From Streptomyces sp. DH12 (GTDB lineage Bacteria; Actinomycetota; Actinomycetes; Streptomycetales; Streptomycetaceae), in contig NZ_JAHWGT010000013.1 in NCBI RefSeq assembly GCF_020873895.1, positions 1-64,000 of the forward strand: a stretch of DNA of 64,000 bases. Direction: 5' to 3'. Of this stretch, positions 7,891 through 15,757 are shown one piece after another. Below the pieces are notes generated by a model. The model was not told the DNA's origin and made no database searches. It saw only the letters and a list, made by a program, of their open reading frames with translations. A program made the position numbers and the translations under genes. Positions within the stretch are counted from its first letter, which is position 1; the number at the start of each line of letters is the position of its first letter.

Positions 7891-8883
7891 GTGCTCGGCT
7901 CCCATCTGGCAGGGCTCCGCGGCGGCCTGGAAACCGCCCTGCTCCTCGGCCTGTTCGCCGTCTGGCTCCCCCGCACCGCACGCGCCGCCCGCGCCGCACC
8001 GGACGGGATGGAGTGGCGGGACGGGGTCGGTGGGCGGTCGCGGGCGCTGTGGCGCGGCGCCGCCGCCGGGGCGGTGGCGGCCTCGGCCCTCGGCGCCGCG
8101 CTGGAGTTCGGCCCGCTGGCGTTGACGCCCACGGCGTGGCGGGTCGTCTCGGGCGTCCCGTCCGTGGCCGCTGTCGTGTGCCTGGCGCTGGCGGTGCTGC
8201 GGCCGGACCGGGCGCGCCCCGGGTTCGTGGCGGCCACCGCGTTCCTCGTGGTGGCGCGGGAGGGCCTGGCGACGGCGGTGTTCGTGTGGGCGACGGTGTC
8301 GGCCGCCCGTGACGAGGCCGGGTCGGCGGGCCCGCTGGGCATGGTGCTGCTGGGCCTGGCGGTCGCTGCGCTCCTGGGCTGGGCGGTCCACACCGGCGTA
8401 CGGTGCCTGCCGCCGAGGCGCTCGGCCGCCTGGGCGGGCGGTGCGCTGCTGGTGGTGGCGGCCGGGGTGCTGGCGCAGGGGGTGCGGGAGCTGGAGGACG
8501 CGGTGGCGCCGGGCGGCGCCCTGCCGGGCCGGGCGTTCGACCTGGGCGGCGCCGTGTCGCCGGACCGCTGGCCGGGGGCGCTGCTGGAGGGCGTGTTCGG
8601 GGTGCGGCCGGACCCGTCGGTGCTCCAGGTCGCGGTGTGGGCGCTGTTCCTGGTCCCGGCGTTCGTCCGCGCACCGGCCCCGGTAGGGTTCGGTCGGTCG
8701 TTGCCGGTCGGGGTCGAGGAGCAGAAGAGAACCGATGCGAGGGCTGGTGGAGGGGCTGGGCCGGGCGCGGGGCCGCGGGCGGCTCGCCGCGGTGGCGGCG
8801 GTGGCGGCGCTGACCCTGGCGGCGAGCGGGTGCGTGACGGTGCACGGCGAGCGGGCGGTGGTCCCGACGGCCACGCCGGATGA
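7891..8883 (+). CDS. FTR1/EfeU-like membrane protein with degenerate iron motifs
   Basis: This 330-residue protein has about seven hydrophobic helices, and its N-terminus, LGSHLAGLRGGLETALLLG, aligns with FTR1 iron permeases. FTR1 transporters carry two REGLE motifs whose acidic residues bind iron. Here the first reads RGGLE (residues 10-14) and the second REGLA (122-126), so each has lost one glutamate. GTG 7891 is chosen because GAAAGG lies 8 bases upstream. The reading frame continues 149 bp into the next gene, giving a Gly/Ala/Arg-rich tail. It is probably a diverged paralogue rather than a working ferrous permease. Confidence 0.75.
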   Translation: MLGSHLAGLRGGLETALLLGLFAVWLPRTARAARAAPDGMEWRDGVGGRSRALWRGAAAGAVAASALGAALEFGPLALTPTAWRVVSGVPSVAAVVCLALAVLRPDRARPGFVAATAFLVVAREGLATAVFVWATVSAARDEAGSAGPLGMVLLGLAVAALLGWAVHTGVRCLPPRRSAAWAGGALLVVAAGVLAQGVRELEDAVAPGGALPGRAFDLGGAVSPDRWPGALLEGVFGVRPDPSVLQVAVWALFLVPAFVRAPAPVGFGRSLPVGVEEQKRTDARAGGGAGPGAGPRAARRGGGGGGADPGGERVRDGARRAGGGPDGHAG

Positions 8884-9751
8884 GGCGGAACGGGCGCTCG
8901 CGGAGTTCACCGCCGCGTACAACGCCGCGGACAAGGCGTACGACCCGTCCCTCGACGCGCACCGGGTGACCGGCTCGCTCGGGGCGATAAACCAGGCCGG
9001 GTTGAAGTCCCGCTCGGTGACGCACCCGGGCGGCAACCCGAAGCACAGGCCGCTGGAGCTGTCCGACGTCCGGTTCGCCATCCCGAAGAAGGCCGGCTGG
9101 CCCCGCTGGTTCGTCGCGGACGCCGACTCCAACCTGGACACCGACCGGGGCGCCGGCGACGACCGCTGGCTGCTGGTCTTCGTCCGCGAGGGCGCCGACC
9201 GGATGTGGGAGGCGTCCCACCTGGCCGTCCTCGCCCCCGGCGACGTCCCCGCCTTCCGCCGGGACGCCGACGGCTGGGCCGAGGCGGCGCCGACGGACGG
9301 CACCTCCCTCGCGGCGGTCCCCGCCGACCTGAGCCGGGACTACGCGGCGTATCTGAGGACCGGGGAGCCGAAGGTGTTCGCCGCCGGCCCGCACACCTCC
9401 GGGCTGCGGGAGAACCGGGCGAGGATCGCCGACCGGCCGGGGCTGGCGCTCCAGTTCGCCGACCAGGCGCTCGACTCCGGCCCGTTCGCGCCGGTGGGGC
9501 TCGTCACCGAGGACGGCGGGGCCCTGGTCTTCTTCTCCTCCCGCTTCCACGAGCGGCGCACGACCGCGAAGGGGTACCGGCCGAAGGTGACCGCGGACGA
9601 GAAGCCGCTGCTCAGCGGGGACGTCAGCACCACCCTGACCAAGGAGTGGGTGGCCGGCGTCACGGCCCGGGTCGGACCGGCCGGGGCCGGGGGCGACCGG
9701 GTGACGGTGGTCCACCGGATGCAGGGCGTCACGGCCCTGAAGGGCTCCTGA
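8735..9751 (+). CDS. Predicted lipoprotein, conserved in Streptomyces
   Basis: This 338-residue protein has a basic N-terminus, a hydrophobic core (LAAVAAVAALTLAAS) and a lipobox LAASGC with Cys33 as the lipid anchor. The mature part is soluble and rich in charged residues, with a segment VTHPGGNPKHRPLELSDVRF and no enzyme motif I know. It probably sits on the outer face of the membrane. ATG 8735 lies inside the end of the FTR1-like gene, suggesting translational coupling between the two. Confidence 0.82.
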   Translation: MRGLVEGLGRARGRGRLAAVAAVAALTLAASGCVTVHGERAVVPTATPDEAERALAEFTAAYNAADKAYDPSLDAHRVTGSLGAINQAGLKSRSVTHPGGNPKHRPLELSDVRFAIPKKAGWPRWFVADADSNLDTDRGAGDDRWLLVFVREGADRMWEASHLAVLAPGDVPAFRRDADGWAEAAPTDGTSLAAVPADLSRDYAAYLRTGEPKVFAAGPHTSGLRENRARIADRPGLALQFADQALDSGPFAPVGLVTEDGGALVFFSSRFHERRTTAKGYRPKVTADEKPLLSGDVSTTLTKEWVAGVTARVGPAGAGGDRVTVVHRMQGVTALKGS

Positions 9752-9900
9752 CCGCACGCGGGCCCCGCCCGTCCCGCCTCCGCCGGGCCACCCGGTCGCC
9801 GGTCGGCGGGACGGGACGGCACGGCGGCGGGCCGCCGGGCCGGCGGGACACCGCCCGAGCCGACCGCCGGGTCAGCGGAGGTCGGCGGGGTCGGCGAATC

Positions 9901-9929
9901 AGCGGGTCAGCGGGTCAGCGGGTCAGCGG
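9901..9929. repeat. 8-bp tandem repeat over a stop codon
   Basis: The unit AGCGGGTC occurs three times in a row (9901-9924), followed by a partial copy. It covers the stop codon (9915-9917) of the leftward prim-pol-like gene. Because 8 is not a multiple of 3, gain or loss of a unit would change the reading frame of the last residues. Confidence 0.85.
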
Positions 9930-10667
9930 CCAGGCCACCGCGTGGTGGTCGCCGTGCTCGTCGTACCGGTCGGCGTGGCGGGCGCAGGCGTCGGTGAGCG
10001 CCTCCAGCAGCGTCAGCGGGTCCGGCAGCGGGTGCTCGGGGCCGCGGATCCACTCCACGGCGCGGTCACCGGGCAGCCGGGCCGGCGGCACCAAGACGTA
10101 GCTGCCGCGGCAGTGCCAGCGCAGGCCGGGGTGCTCGTCCATCGTCTCGGGGTGGCAGTCCAGCTCGCACGGCCACCACTCGTCCTCGTCCTCGGGCGTA
10201 CCGCGCGTGGCCGTGAAGAAGAGCGCCCGGCCGCCGCCGTCCGGCGCGTCCCCGGACTGCGCCACGGGGCCCACCTCGACGCCCTCCGCGAGGAGCCGCT
10301 CCAACGCGGCGCGACCGGCCTCCAGCGGAACGTCGAGGACGTCGTGGACCATGCCGGTCGCGGTGATGAAGTTGGCCTGCGGCTGGCCCTGCGCCCACCG
10401 TTCGATCTGCTCGGGGTCGGTGGTGGACTGCGTCTGCCAGGCGAAGGAGAGCGGATGGCGGGCGGGCGTCGGACAGCCGATGCGCTCGCACGAGCAGCGG
10501 TACCCGACCGGGTGCGCGGCGGGGGCGAGCGGCAGACCGGCGGCGGCCGACGCCAGGAGGAGCTCCTCCCGGCTCGGGGCGTCCTCGGCGGGCTTCCTCG
10601 GGCGGCGGCGCAGCCACTGCGCGAGTTTGCTCTCCGTGCCGCGGTAGCGGCCGATACCGTCGCCCAT
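9915..10667 (-). CDS. Bifunctional DNA primase/polymerase-like protein
   Basis: This 250-residue protein resembles the N-terminal archaeo-eukaryotic primase (prim-pol) domain seen in stand-alone Streptomyces proteins. Features are ASAAAGLPLAPAAHP, the cysteine cluster CSCERIGCPTPARHPL (residues 58-73), and HDVLDVP, which fits the DxD metal strand. WHCRGSYVLVPP corresponds to the conserved GxxxVxPPS region. No helicase domain is attached. Such single-domain proteins are common as orphans in Streptomyces and their role is not established. The ATG at 10667 opens MGDGIGRYRG. Confidence 0.78.
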   Translation of the reverse strand: MGDGIGRYRGTESKLAQWLRRRPRKPAEDAPSREELLLASAAAGLPLAPAAHPVGYRCSCERIGCPTPARHPLSFAWQTQSTTDPEQIERWAQGQPQANFITATGMVHDVLDVPLEAGRAALERLLAEGVEVGPVAQSGDAPDGGGRALFFTATRGTPEDEDEWWPCELDCHPETMDEHPGLRWHCRGSYVLVPPARLPGDRAVEWIRGPEHPLPDPLTLLEALTDACARHADRYDEHGDHHAVAWPLTR

Positions 10668-10870
10668 CTATCCCCTCACACCTGAAACTGGCCCCTGTGG
10701 TCCCTGCCATGGTCCCACCATCGAGCGCCGCAGGTGACGGGAGTTCCCAACCTGGGGACGGGCGGTGTGAACGGAGGGCCGCCGGACCGCTCGGGTTGCC
10801 GGGTTTTGTCGGGGTATGCCCGCCGTTCGTCCGGTGTTCACCGTGAGGAGGTCCACGCGCCGCCGGGGTC

Positions 10871-11494
10871 TCAGGGGCGGGCGGCGATACCGCGCAGGGC
10901 GTGGTCGACGAGTTCGTCGGCGTAGGCGTGCGTGAGGGGCTTGGTGCGCAGCAGCCAGCGGTGGGTCAGCGGGCCGACGAACAGCTCCAGGGCGACGCGC
11001 GGATCGACGTCGGGGCGCACGTCCCCGGCGTCCCGGGCGGCGCGCAGCCGCCGCGCGTACAGCTCCAGCTGCGGTTCCAGCAGCCGCTCGACGAAGCGGC
11101 CGCCGAGGACGGGGTCCATGACGCACTCGGCGGTGAGGGCGCGGGTGGGCGCCTCGTGGCGGGGGTCGTTCAGCTCGTCGACCGTGGCGCGCAGGACGGT
11201 GCGCAGGTCGGCGGCGAGGTCGCCGGTGTCCGGCAGGGCGGCCTCGCCGTCCCCCGCCGCCCGGTCCGCCAGGTCCAGGTAGGCGTCGAACAGGACGGCG
11301 GCCTTAGAGGGCCACCAGCGGTAGATCGTCTGCTTGCCGACCCCCGCGCGGGCGGCGATGCCCTCGACGGTCGTGCGGGCGAAACCGACCTCGCCGACGA
11401 GGGCGAGGGCCGCGTCGAAGATGGCGCGGCGGGAGCGCTCGCTGCGGCGCGTGGAGTCGGGCGTCCTGCCGGACGCCGCCGGGGTCTCGGCCAT
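10871..11494 (-). CDS. TetR/AcrR family transcriptional regulator
   Basis: This 207-residue repressor has a helix-turn-helix near residues 20-65 (RSRRAIFDAALALVGEVGFART, TVEGIAARAGVGKQTIYRWW). The ligand domain includes ALELFVGPLTHRWLLRT, as in the C-terminal TetR_C_16/AefR-like group. It is divergent from the dimethylargininase gene, with 162 bp between the starts, so it may control that gene. ATG 11494 opens MAETPAASGRTPDS. The upstream in-frame extension is Arg/Pro-rich and unlikely to be translated. Confidence 0.9.
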   Translation of the reverse strand: MAETPAASGRTPDSTRRSERSRRAIFDAALALVGEVGFARTTVEGIAARAGVGKQTIYRWWPSKAAVLFDAYLDLADRAAGDGEAALPDTGDLAADLRTVLRATVDELNDPRHEAPTRALTAECVMDPVLGGRFVERLLEPQLELYARRLRAARDAGDVRPDVDPRVALELFVGPLTHRWLLRTKPLTHAYADELVDHALRGIAARP

Positions 11495-11656
11495 GGCAGG
11501 AATGTACCAACGCCTCGGAGCGGCACGGTCCGTCTCGCGTGGCGGGAGGGGAATCCGGGCAACCACCCGTACGGTCCGATGCGCGGGAGGCTCCGGACGG
11601 CGCACCATGGCGGTGCACGCACACCGCGTGCGCCGGCCGTTCGTGAGGAGCCTTCT

Positions 11657-12490
11657 TTGCCTCGTGACGCATCACCTCGCCGTTACCTGATGTGCCCACC
11701 CGCGCACTTCAAGGTGACGTACTCCATCAACCCGTGGATGGACCCGGCGAAACCGGTCGACCTGCCGCTCGCCCTGGCGCAGTGGGAGGACCTGCGGGAC
11801 CGCTACCGCGCTCTCGGTCACACCGTCGACCTGCTTCAGCCGCGCCCGGACCTGCCCGACATGGTGTTCGCCGCGAACGGCGCCACCGTGGTCGACGGGC
11901 GGGTGCTGGGGGCGCGCTTCCTCTACCCCGAGCGGACGGCCGAGGCGCAGGCCCACCGCGACTGGTTCCGCGCCCACGGCTTCACGGACGTCCACGAGCC
12001 CGAGCACGTCAACGAGGGCGAGGGGGACTTCGCGGTCACGGCCTCGTACCTGCTGGCCGGGCGGGGCTTCCGCTCGACCTCCCTGGCGGGCGACGAGGCG
12101 CAGGAGTTCTTCGGCCGGCCGGTGATCGGCCTGGACCTGGTGGACCCGCGCTACTACCACCTGGACACGGCGCTGTGCGTCCTGGACGACGCGGCCGACG
12201 AGATCATGTACTACCCGGGCGCCTTCTCCCCCGGCAGCCGCGCGGTCCTGGCGCGCCTCTTCCCCGACGCGCTGGTCGCCGAGGAGGCGGACGCGGCGGC
12301 GCTGGGGCTGAACGCCGTGAGCGACGGCCGGCACGTGGTGTTGCCGCAGGCGGCCGTCGGGCTCTTCGAGCCGCTGCGGCGGCGCGGTTTCGAGCCGGTC
12401 GGGATCGACCTGGGCGAGCTGCTCAAGGGCGGGGGCAGTGTGAAGTGCTGTACGCAGGAGCTGCGGGGGGCGCCGCCCGGCGCGCGCTGA
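11657..12490 (+). CDS. ddaH: Dimethylarginine dimethylaminohydrolase (amidinotransferase fold)
   Basis: This 277-residue guanidine-modifying enzyme hydrolyses N-omega-methylated arginines to citrulline and methylamines. The pentein fold is recognisable from TYSINPWMDP, FAANGATVV, NEGEGDF, YYHLDTALC (catalytic H168) and the C-terminal GGGSVKCCTQEL, which holds the nucleophilic cysteine (C264 or C265). TTG 11657 is the likely start, with GAGGAG ending 6 bases upstream. The in-frame ATG at 11690 would cut the conserved RRYLMCPP segment. Related amidinotransferases cannot be fully excluded, but length and motifs fit DDAH. Confidence 0.9.
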   Translation: MPRDASPRRYLMCPPAHFKVTYSINPWMDPAKPVDLPLALAQWEDLRDRYRALGHTVDLLQPRPDLPDMVFAANGATVVDGRVLGARFLYPERTAEAQAHRDWFRAHGFTDVHEPEHVNEGEGDFAVTASYLLAGRGFRSTSLAGDEAQEFFGRPVIGLDLVDPRYYHLDTALCVLDDAADEIMYYPGAFSPGSRAVLARLFPDALVAEEADAAALGLNAVSDGRHVVLPQAAVGLFEPLRRRGFEPVGIDLGELLKGGGSVKCCTQELRGAPPGAR

Positions 12491-12524
12491 CCGCGGCGCG
12501 TCCCCGGCTGCCTCCGGGGGCGGC

Positions 12525-12549
12525 CTGCCGGCCGACTTCCGGCCGGCAG
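12525..12549. terminator. Hairpin between convergent genes (first)
   Basis: A perfect 10-bp stem (12525-12534 with 12540-12549) encloses a 5-base loop, right after the dimethylargininase gene. There is no T-run, as is usual for Streptomyces terminators. Confidence 0.6.
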
Positions 12550-12563
12550 CGGGGTCCCGGGCC

Positions 12564-12594
12564 CCCGGGGCGGCGGCGCCACCGCCGCCCCGGG
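12564..12594. terminator. Strong bidirectional hairpin between convergent genes (second)
   Basis: A perfect 13-bp G/C stem (12564-12576 with 12582-12594) has a 5-base loop. It lies between the 3' ends of ddaH and the leftward secreted-protein gene and can serve both. Confidence 0.7.
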
Positions 12595-12610
12595 CGGCGT
12601 GCGGGACGCC

Positions 12611-13102
12611 TCAGTCGTCGAGGACGATGCGGAAGGTGGCGATGTCGCCGTGCAGGACGACGGTGGCCTCGCCCTCCGCGTCCGCGTAGGCGCCGGTGCC
12701 GCCGGTGACGGCCGCGGGCGCGGTGTGCGGGCCCTTGCCGTAGCGGTCCATCGTCTCGGTGAGGCTGAGGTGACCGGCGTCGGTGCGCAGCACGCGCGAG
12801 CACTGCGTGACGTGGCCGCGCTGGTTCACCAGGATCGCGGCGCAGTGGGCGGTGGTGTCGCCGATCTTCTTGCCGGGCCGGCCGTCCCGGGCCTTCAGGT
12901 GGAGGTGGGCGTAGACGGTCCAGTCGGCGCCCTCGCGCAGCCTCGCGGGCTTGGTGTGGCTCTTGAGGACGGCGACCCACTCGATGGTGCGGGTCGCCTC
13001 CTTCGGCTTGGGGGCGGCGTGGGCGGTCGCGGTGACGGGGGCGGTGAGGAGGGCGGCTGCCATGAGCGGCGCCGCCAGTGCGCGTCCAACGAGGCGTGTC
13101 AT
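12611..13102 (-). CDS. Secreted AOC-barrel-like (allene oxide cyclase-like) protein
   Basis: This 163-residue protein has a Sec signal peptide (MTRLVGRALAAPLMAAALL, cut near AHAAP) and a small beta-rich mature domain. The segment VTGGTGAYADAEGEATV followed by ATFRIVLDD is typical of the allene oxide cyclase/dirigent-like barrel, where a GGTGxYxxAxG turn recurs. Two cysteines in the mature part (AHCAAIL, TQCSRVL) could form a disulfide. The plant reaction should not be assumed; bacterial members have no settled function. It is likely exported. Confidence 0.72.
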   Translation of the reverse strand: MTRLVGRALAAPLMAAALLTAPVTATAHAAPKPKEATRTIEWVAVLKSHTKPARLREGADWTVYAHLHLKARDGRPGKKIGDTTAHCAAILVNQRGHVTQCSRVLRTDAGHLSLTETMDRYGKGPHTAPAAVTGGTGAYADAEGEATVVLHGDIATFRIVLDD

Positions 13103-13261
13103 GCCCCCACCCCAGCCCGACGGGGCGGCCCGGGACAACGGACGCGCCGCCCGACCCACCCGGTCGGCAGGTACCCGTCACCCGTCAGGCGGCCGTCCCG
13201 CCCCGTCGGACGGGCATCCCACCGTCGGACGGGCGTCCCACCGTCAGGCGGGCCTCCACCG

Positions 13262-14266
13262 TCAGGCGGGCGGCCAGGCGTCGCCCCACTCCGCGTCGCG
13301 GGCCTCCTTGTACCGGGCGCCGTGCCGCTTGGTCACGGTGTCCCGGCGCAGGCCCGCGTCGGTGGCGCACAGGTCGAGCAGGACCTGCCCCTTGCGGATC
13401 TGCGGCCTGCGGACCACACGGGCGGCGACCGGCTCCGCGGGGAAGCGCACCGCCGCCACGTAGGCGAACTTCTCGTCCTCGTACGCGAGGGAGCCGCCCT
13501 TCACCTGCCGGTGCAGCGACGAGCGGCTGACGCGGGCGGAGAAGTGGCACCAGTCGCTGCCCGGCTCGATCGGGCAGGTCCCGCTGTGCGGGCAGGGCGC
13601 GGCCACCCGCAGCCCGGCGGCGACGAGCCGGTCGCGGGCGGCGATGATCCGCTCGTACCCGTCGGGCGTCCCGGGCTCGACGACCACCACGGCGGAAGCG
13701 GTCCGGGCGGCCTCGTCGACGAGGGCGGCGCGGTCGGCGGGGGTGAGTTCCTTGAGCACGTAGGAGACGGTGACCAGGTCCGCGGCGTCGAGCCGCAGGG
13801 CCGAACCGATCCGCGCGCGGCGCCAGTCGGCGGCGCGCAGCGCGGGCAGCCCGGACGCGTCGGCCAGTTCGCGGCCGAGCGCGAGGGCCGGCTCCGCCCA
13901 GTCGAGGACCGTGGTGCGCGGGGCCGCGCCGTCGCCGGCCTCCTCCCACGCCTCGGCGACGGCCCAGGCGGCCGCGCCGGTACCGCCGCCGACGTCGGTG
14001 TGCGTGGCGGGCGTCCAGTCGGGGGCGGCGTCGCGCAGCGCGGCGAGCGCGGAGCGCACGGCCTCGAACGTGGCGGGCATCCGGTACGCGGCGTACGCGG
14101 CGACGTCCGCGCGGTCCCGCAGGACGGGCGCGTCGGTGGGGGTGGTGCCGCGGTAGTTGGCGATGAGCCGGTCGACGGCCTGCGCCGCCTTGGTCGGCGG
14201 CAGCCCGTCGAGCAGCCCGGCGAGGGCGGCGCGCAGGGCGTCCGGGGTGCGGGGGGAGGCGTTCAC
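13262..14266 (-). CDS. Rsm22-like small ribosomal subunit methyltransferase family protein
   Basis: This 334-residue protein carries a class I SAM-binding domain (HTDVGGGTGAAAWAVAEAW, then TVLDWAEPALALGREL). It also has the Rsm22 signature cysteine cluster CPHSGTCPIEPGSDWCHF, which may bind zinc or iron-sulfur. The C-terminal region includes VRRPQIRKGQVLLDLC. The mitochondrial relative assists small-subunit assembly. The bacterial substrate is not proven. The start is GTG 14266. It lies 47 bp downstream of the exporter gene on the same strand and may be cotranscribed. Confidence 0.85.
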   Translation of the reverse strand: MNASPRTPDALRAALAGLLDGLPPTKAAQAVDRLIANYRGTTPTDAPVLRDRADVAAYAAYRMPATFEAVRSALAALRDAAPDWTPATHTDVGGGTGAAAWAVAEAWEEAGDGAAPRTTVLDWAEPALALGRELADASGLPALRAADWRRARIGSALRLDAADLVTVSYVLKELTPADRAALVDEAARTASAVVVVEPGTPDGYERIIAARDRLVAAGLRVAAPCPHSGTCPIEPGSDWCHFSARVSRSSLHRQVKGGSLAYEDEKFAYVAAVRFPAEPVAARVVRRPQIRKGQVLLDLCATDAGLRRDTVTKRHGARYKEARDAEWGDAWPPA

Positions 14267-14313
14267 CGACCCATCGTAGGCGCGCCCGGCGGTCGTGCCG
14301 GGCCCGGGGCGGG

Positions 14314-15687
14314 TCAGCGGGTGCGGGCGGTCTGCTGCCACGGGCGGCACAGCCCGAGGAAGCAGGCGAGCGCGCCCAGCGCGCACACCAGCTGCACCAC
14401 GGCCATCGGGACGGCCGTGTGCTCGCCCGCGATGCCGACGAGCGGCGAGGCGACGGCGCCGATGAGGAACGAGCACGTGCCCAGCAGCGCCGACGCGGAC
14501 CCGGCCGCGTGCGGGGTGCGCATCAGCGCCTGGGCGTTGGTGTTGGGCATCGCCAGGCCCATCGCGGACATCAGCACGAACAGGCCCGCCGCGATCGGCA
14601 CCAGCCCGGGCCGGCCGAAGACGCCGCTGGTCATCAGCAGCAGGGCGAGCGCGGCGAGGACGATCACGCCGAGGCCGACGCCGAGCGCCTTGTCGAGGCT
14701 GACCCGGCCGACGAGCAGCTTGCCGTTGATCTGGCCGACCGCGACCAGGCCGATCGAGTTGAGGCCGAAGAGGAGGCTGAACGTCTGGGGCGACGCCCCG
14801 TAGATCTCCTGCACGACGAAGGGCGAGGCGGAGATGTACGCGAAGAGCGCGGCGAAGGCGAGGCCGCCGGAGAGCATGTAGCCGGTGAACACCCGGTCGG
14901 CGAGGAGTCCGCGCATCGTGCGCAGCGCGGAGCCGACACCGCCGCCGTGCCGCCGCTCGGGCGGCAGCGTCTCGTGCAGCCACCGCCACACGACGAGGGT
15001 GAGCAGCAGGCCGACGACGGTCAGCACGTGGAAGACGCCGCGCCAGTCGGTGATCCGCAGGATCTGCCCGCCGATGAGCGGGGCGATGACCGGCGCGACG
15101 CCGGAGATCAGCATCAGCGTGGAGAAGAACCGGGCCATCTCCACGCCGTCGTACAGGTCGCGGACCACGGCGCGGGCGATGACGATGCCGGCCGCGCCGG
15201 CGAGCCCCTGGGCGAGCCGGAAGGAGATCAGCAGGGCGACGTTCGGCGCGAGCGCGCACGCGGCGGTGGCGAGGACGTACACGACCATGCCGACGAGGAG
15301 CGGCCGGCGGCGCCCCCACCGGTCGCTCATCGGCCCGACGACCAGCTGGCCGAGGGCCATGCCGGCGAGGCAGGCGGTGAGGGTGAGCTGGACCGTGGCG
15401 GCGGGCGCGCGCAGGGACCCGGTGACCTCCGGCAGGGCCGGGAGGTACATGTCCATGGACAGCGGCGGCAGCGCGGTCAGGCCGCCGAGTACGAGGGTGA
15501 CGAGGAGTCCGACACGGCGGGCCGCGGCGCCCGCGGGAGTGGCCGGGGCTCCGGCCGGGGGCTTCTCGGCGCCGGCCGTGCTCCGCGCGCCGGCCGGGGC
15601 CTCCGCCCCGGCGCCGGTCAGGGCCTCTGTGCCGGTGGGGCGGGCGGTCGGTATGTGTCCTCGGGTGCTCGGGCCGGGCTCCGGCAT
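14314..15687 (-). CDS. Bcr/CflA-family multidrug efflux MFS transporter
   Basis: This 457-residue protein has a 55-residue Ala/Pro/Gly-rich cytoplasmic start and then 12 helices. Diagnostic pieces are LPPLSMDMYLPALPEV (TM1, the family's acidic motif), VVGPMSDRWGRRRPLLVGM (motif A), RLAQGLAGAAGIVIARAVVRDLYDG and MPNTNAQALM. The family exports bicyclomycin, chloramphenicol and similar drugs. It is divergent from the oxidoreductase gene, with only 70 bp between starts, and an A/T-rich inverted repeat lies there. Confidence 0.92.
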   Translation of the reverse strand: MPEPGPSTRGHIPTARPTGTEALTGAGAEAPAGARSTAGAEKPPAGAPATPAGAAARRVGLLVTLVLGGLTALPPLSMDMYLPALPEVTGSLRAPAATVQLTLTACLAGMALGQLVVGPMSDRWGRRRPLLVGMVVYVLATAACALAPNVALLISFRLAQGLAGAAGIVIARAVVRDLYDGVEMARFFSTLMLISGVAPVIAPLIGGQILRITDWRGVFHVLTVVGLLLTLVVWRWLHETLPPERRHGGGVGSALRTMRGLLADRVFTGYMLSGGLAFAALFAYISASPFVVQEIYGASPQTFSLLFGLNSIGLVAVGQINGKLLVGRVSLDKALGVGLGVIVLAALALLLMTSGVFGRPGLVPIAAGLFVLMSAMGLAMPNTNAQALMRTPHAAGSASALLGTCSFLIGAVASPLVGIAGEHTAVPMAVVQLVCALGALACFLGLCRPWQQTARTR

Positions 15688-15726
15688 CTCATCTCCTGTC
15701 CTGGGGGGCGCCCCCTATGCTCTCAG

Positions 15727-15757
15727 CTCGATCAGAGTGGTTTAAACCTCAATCGAG
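15727..15757. promoter_or_regulatory. Inverted repeat in a divergent promoter region
   Basis: Outer arms CTCGAT (15727-15732) and ATCGAG (15752-15757) flank a perfect inner palindrome GGTTTAAACC (15739-15748). The element sits between the exporter and oxidoreductase starts and touches the latter's ATG. It is an A/T island in otherwise very GC-rich sequence, so an operator is likely. The regulator is unknown. Confidence 0.5.
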
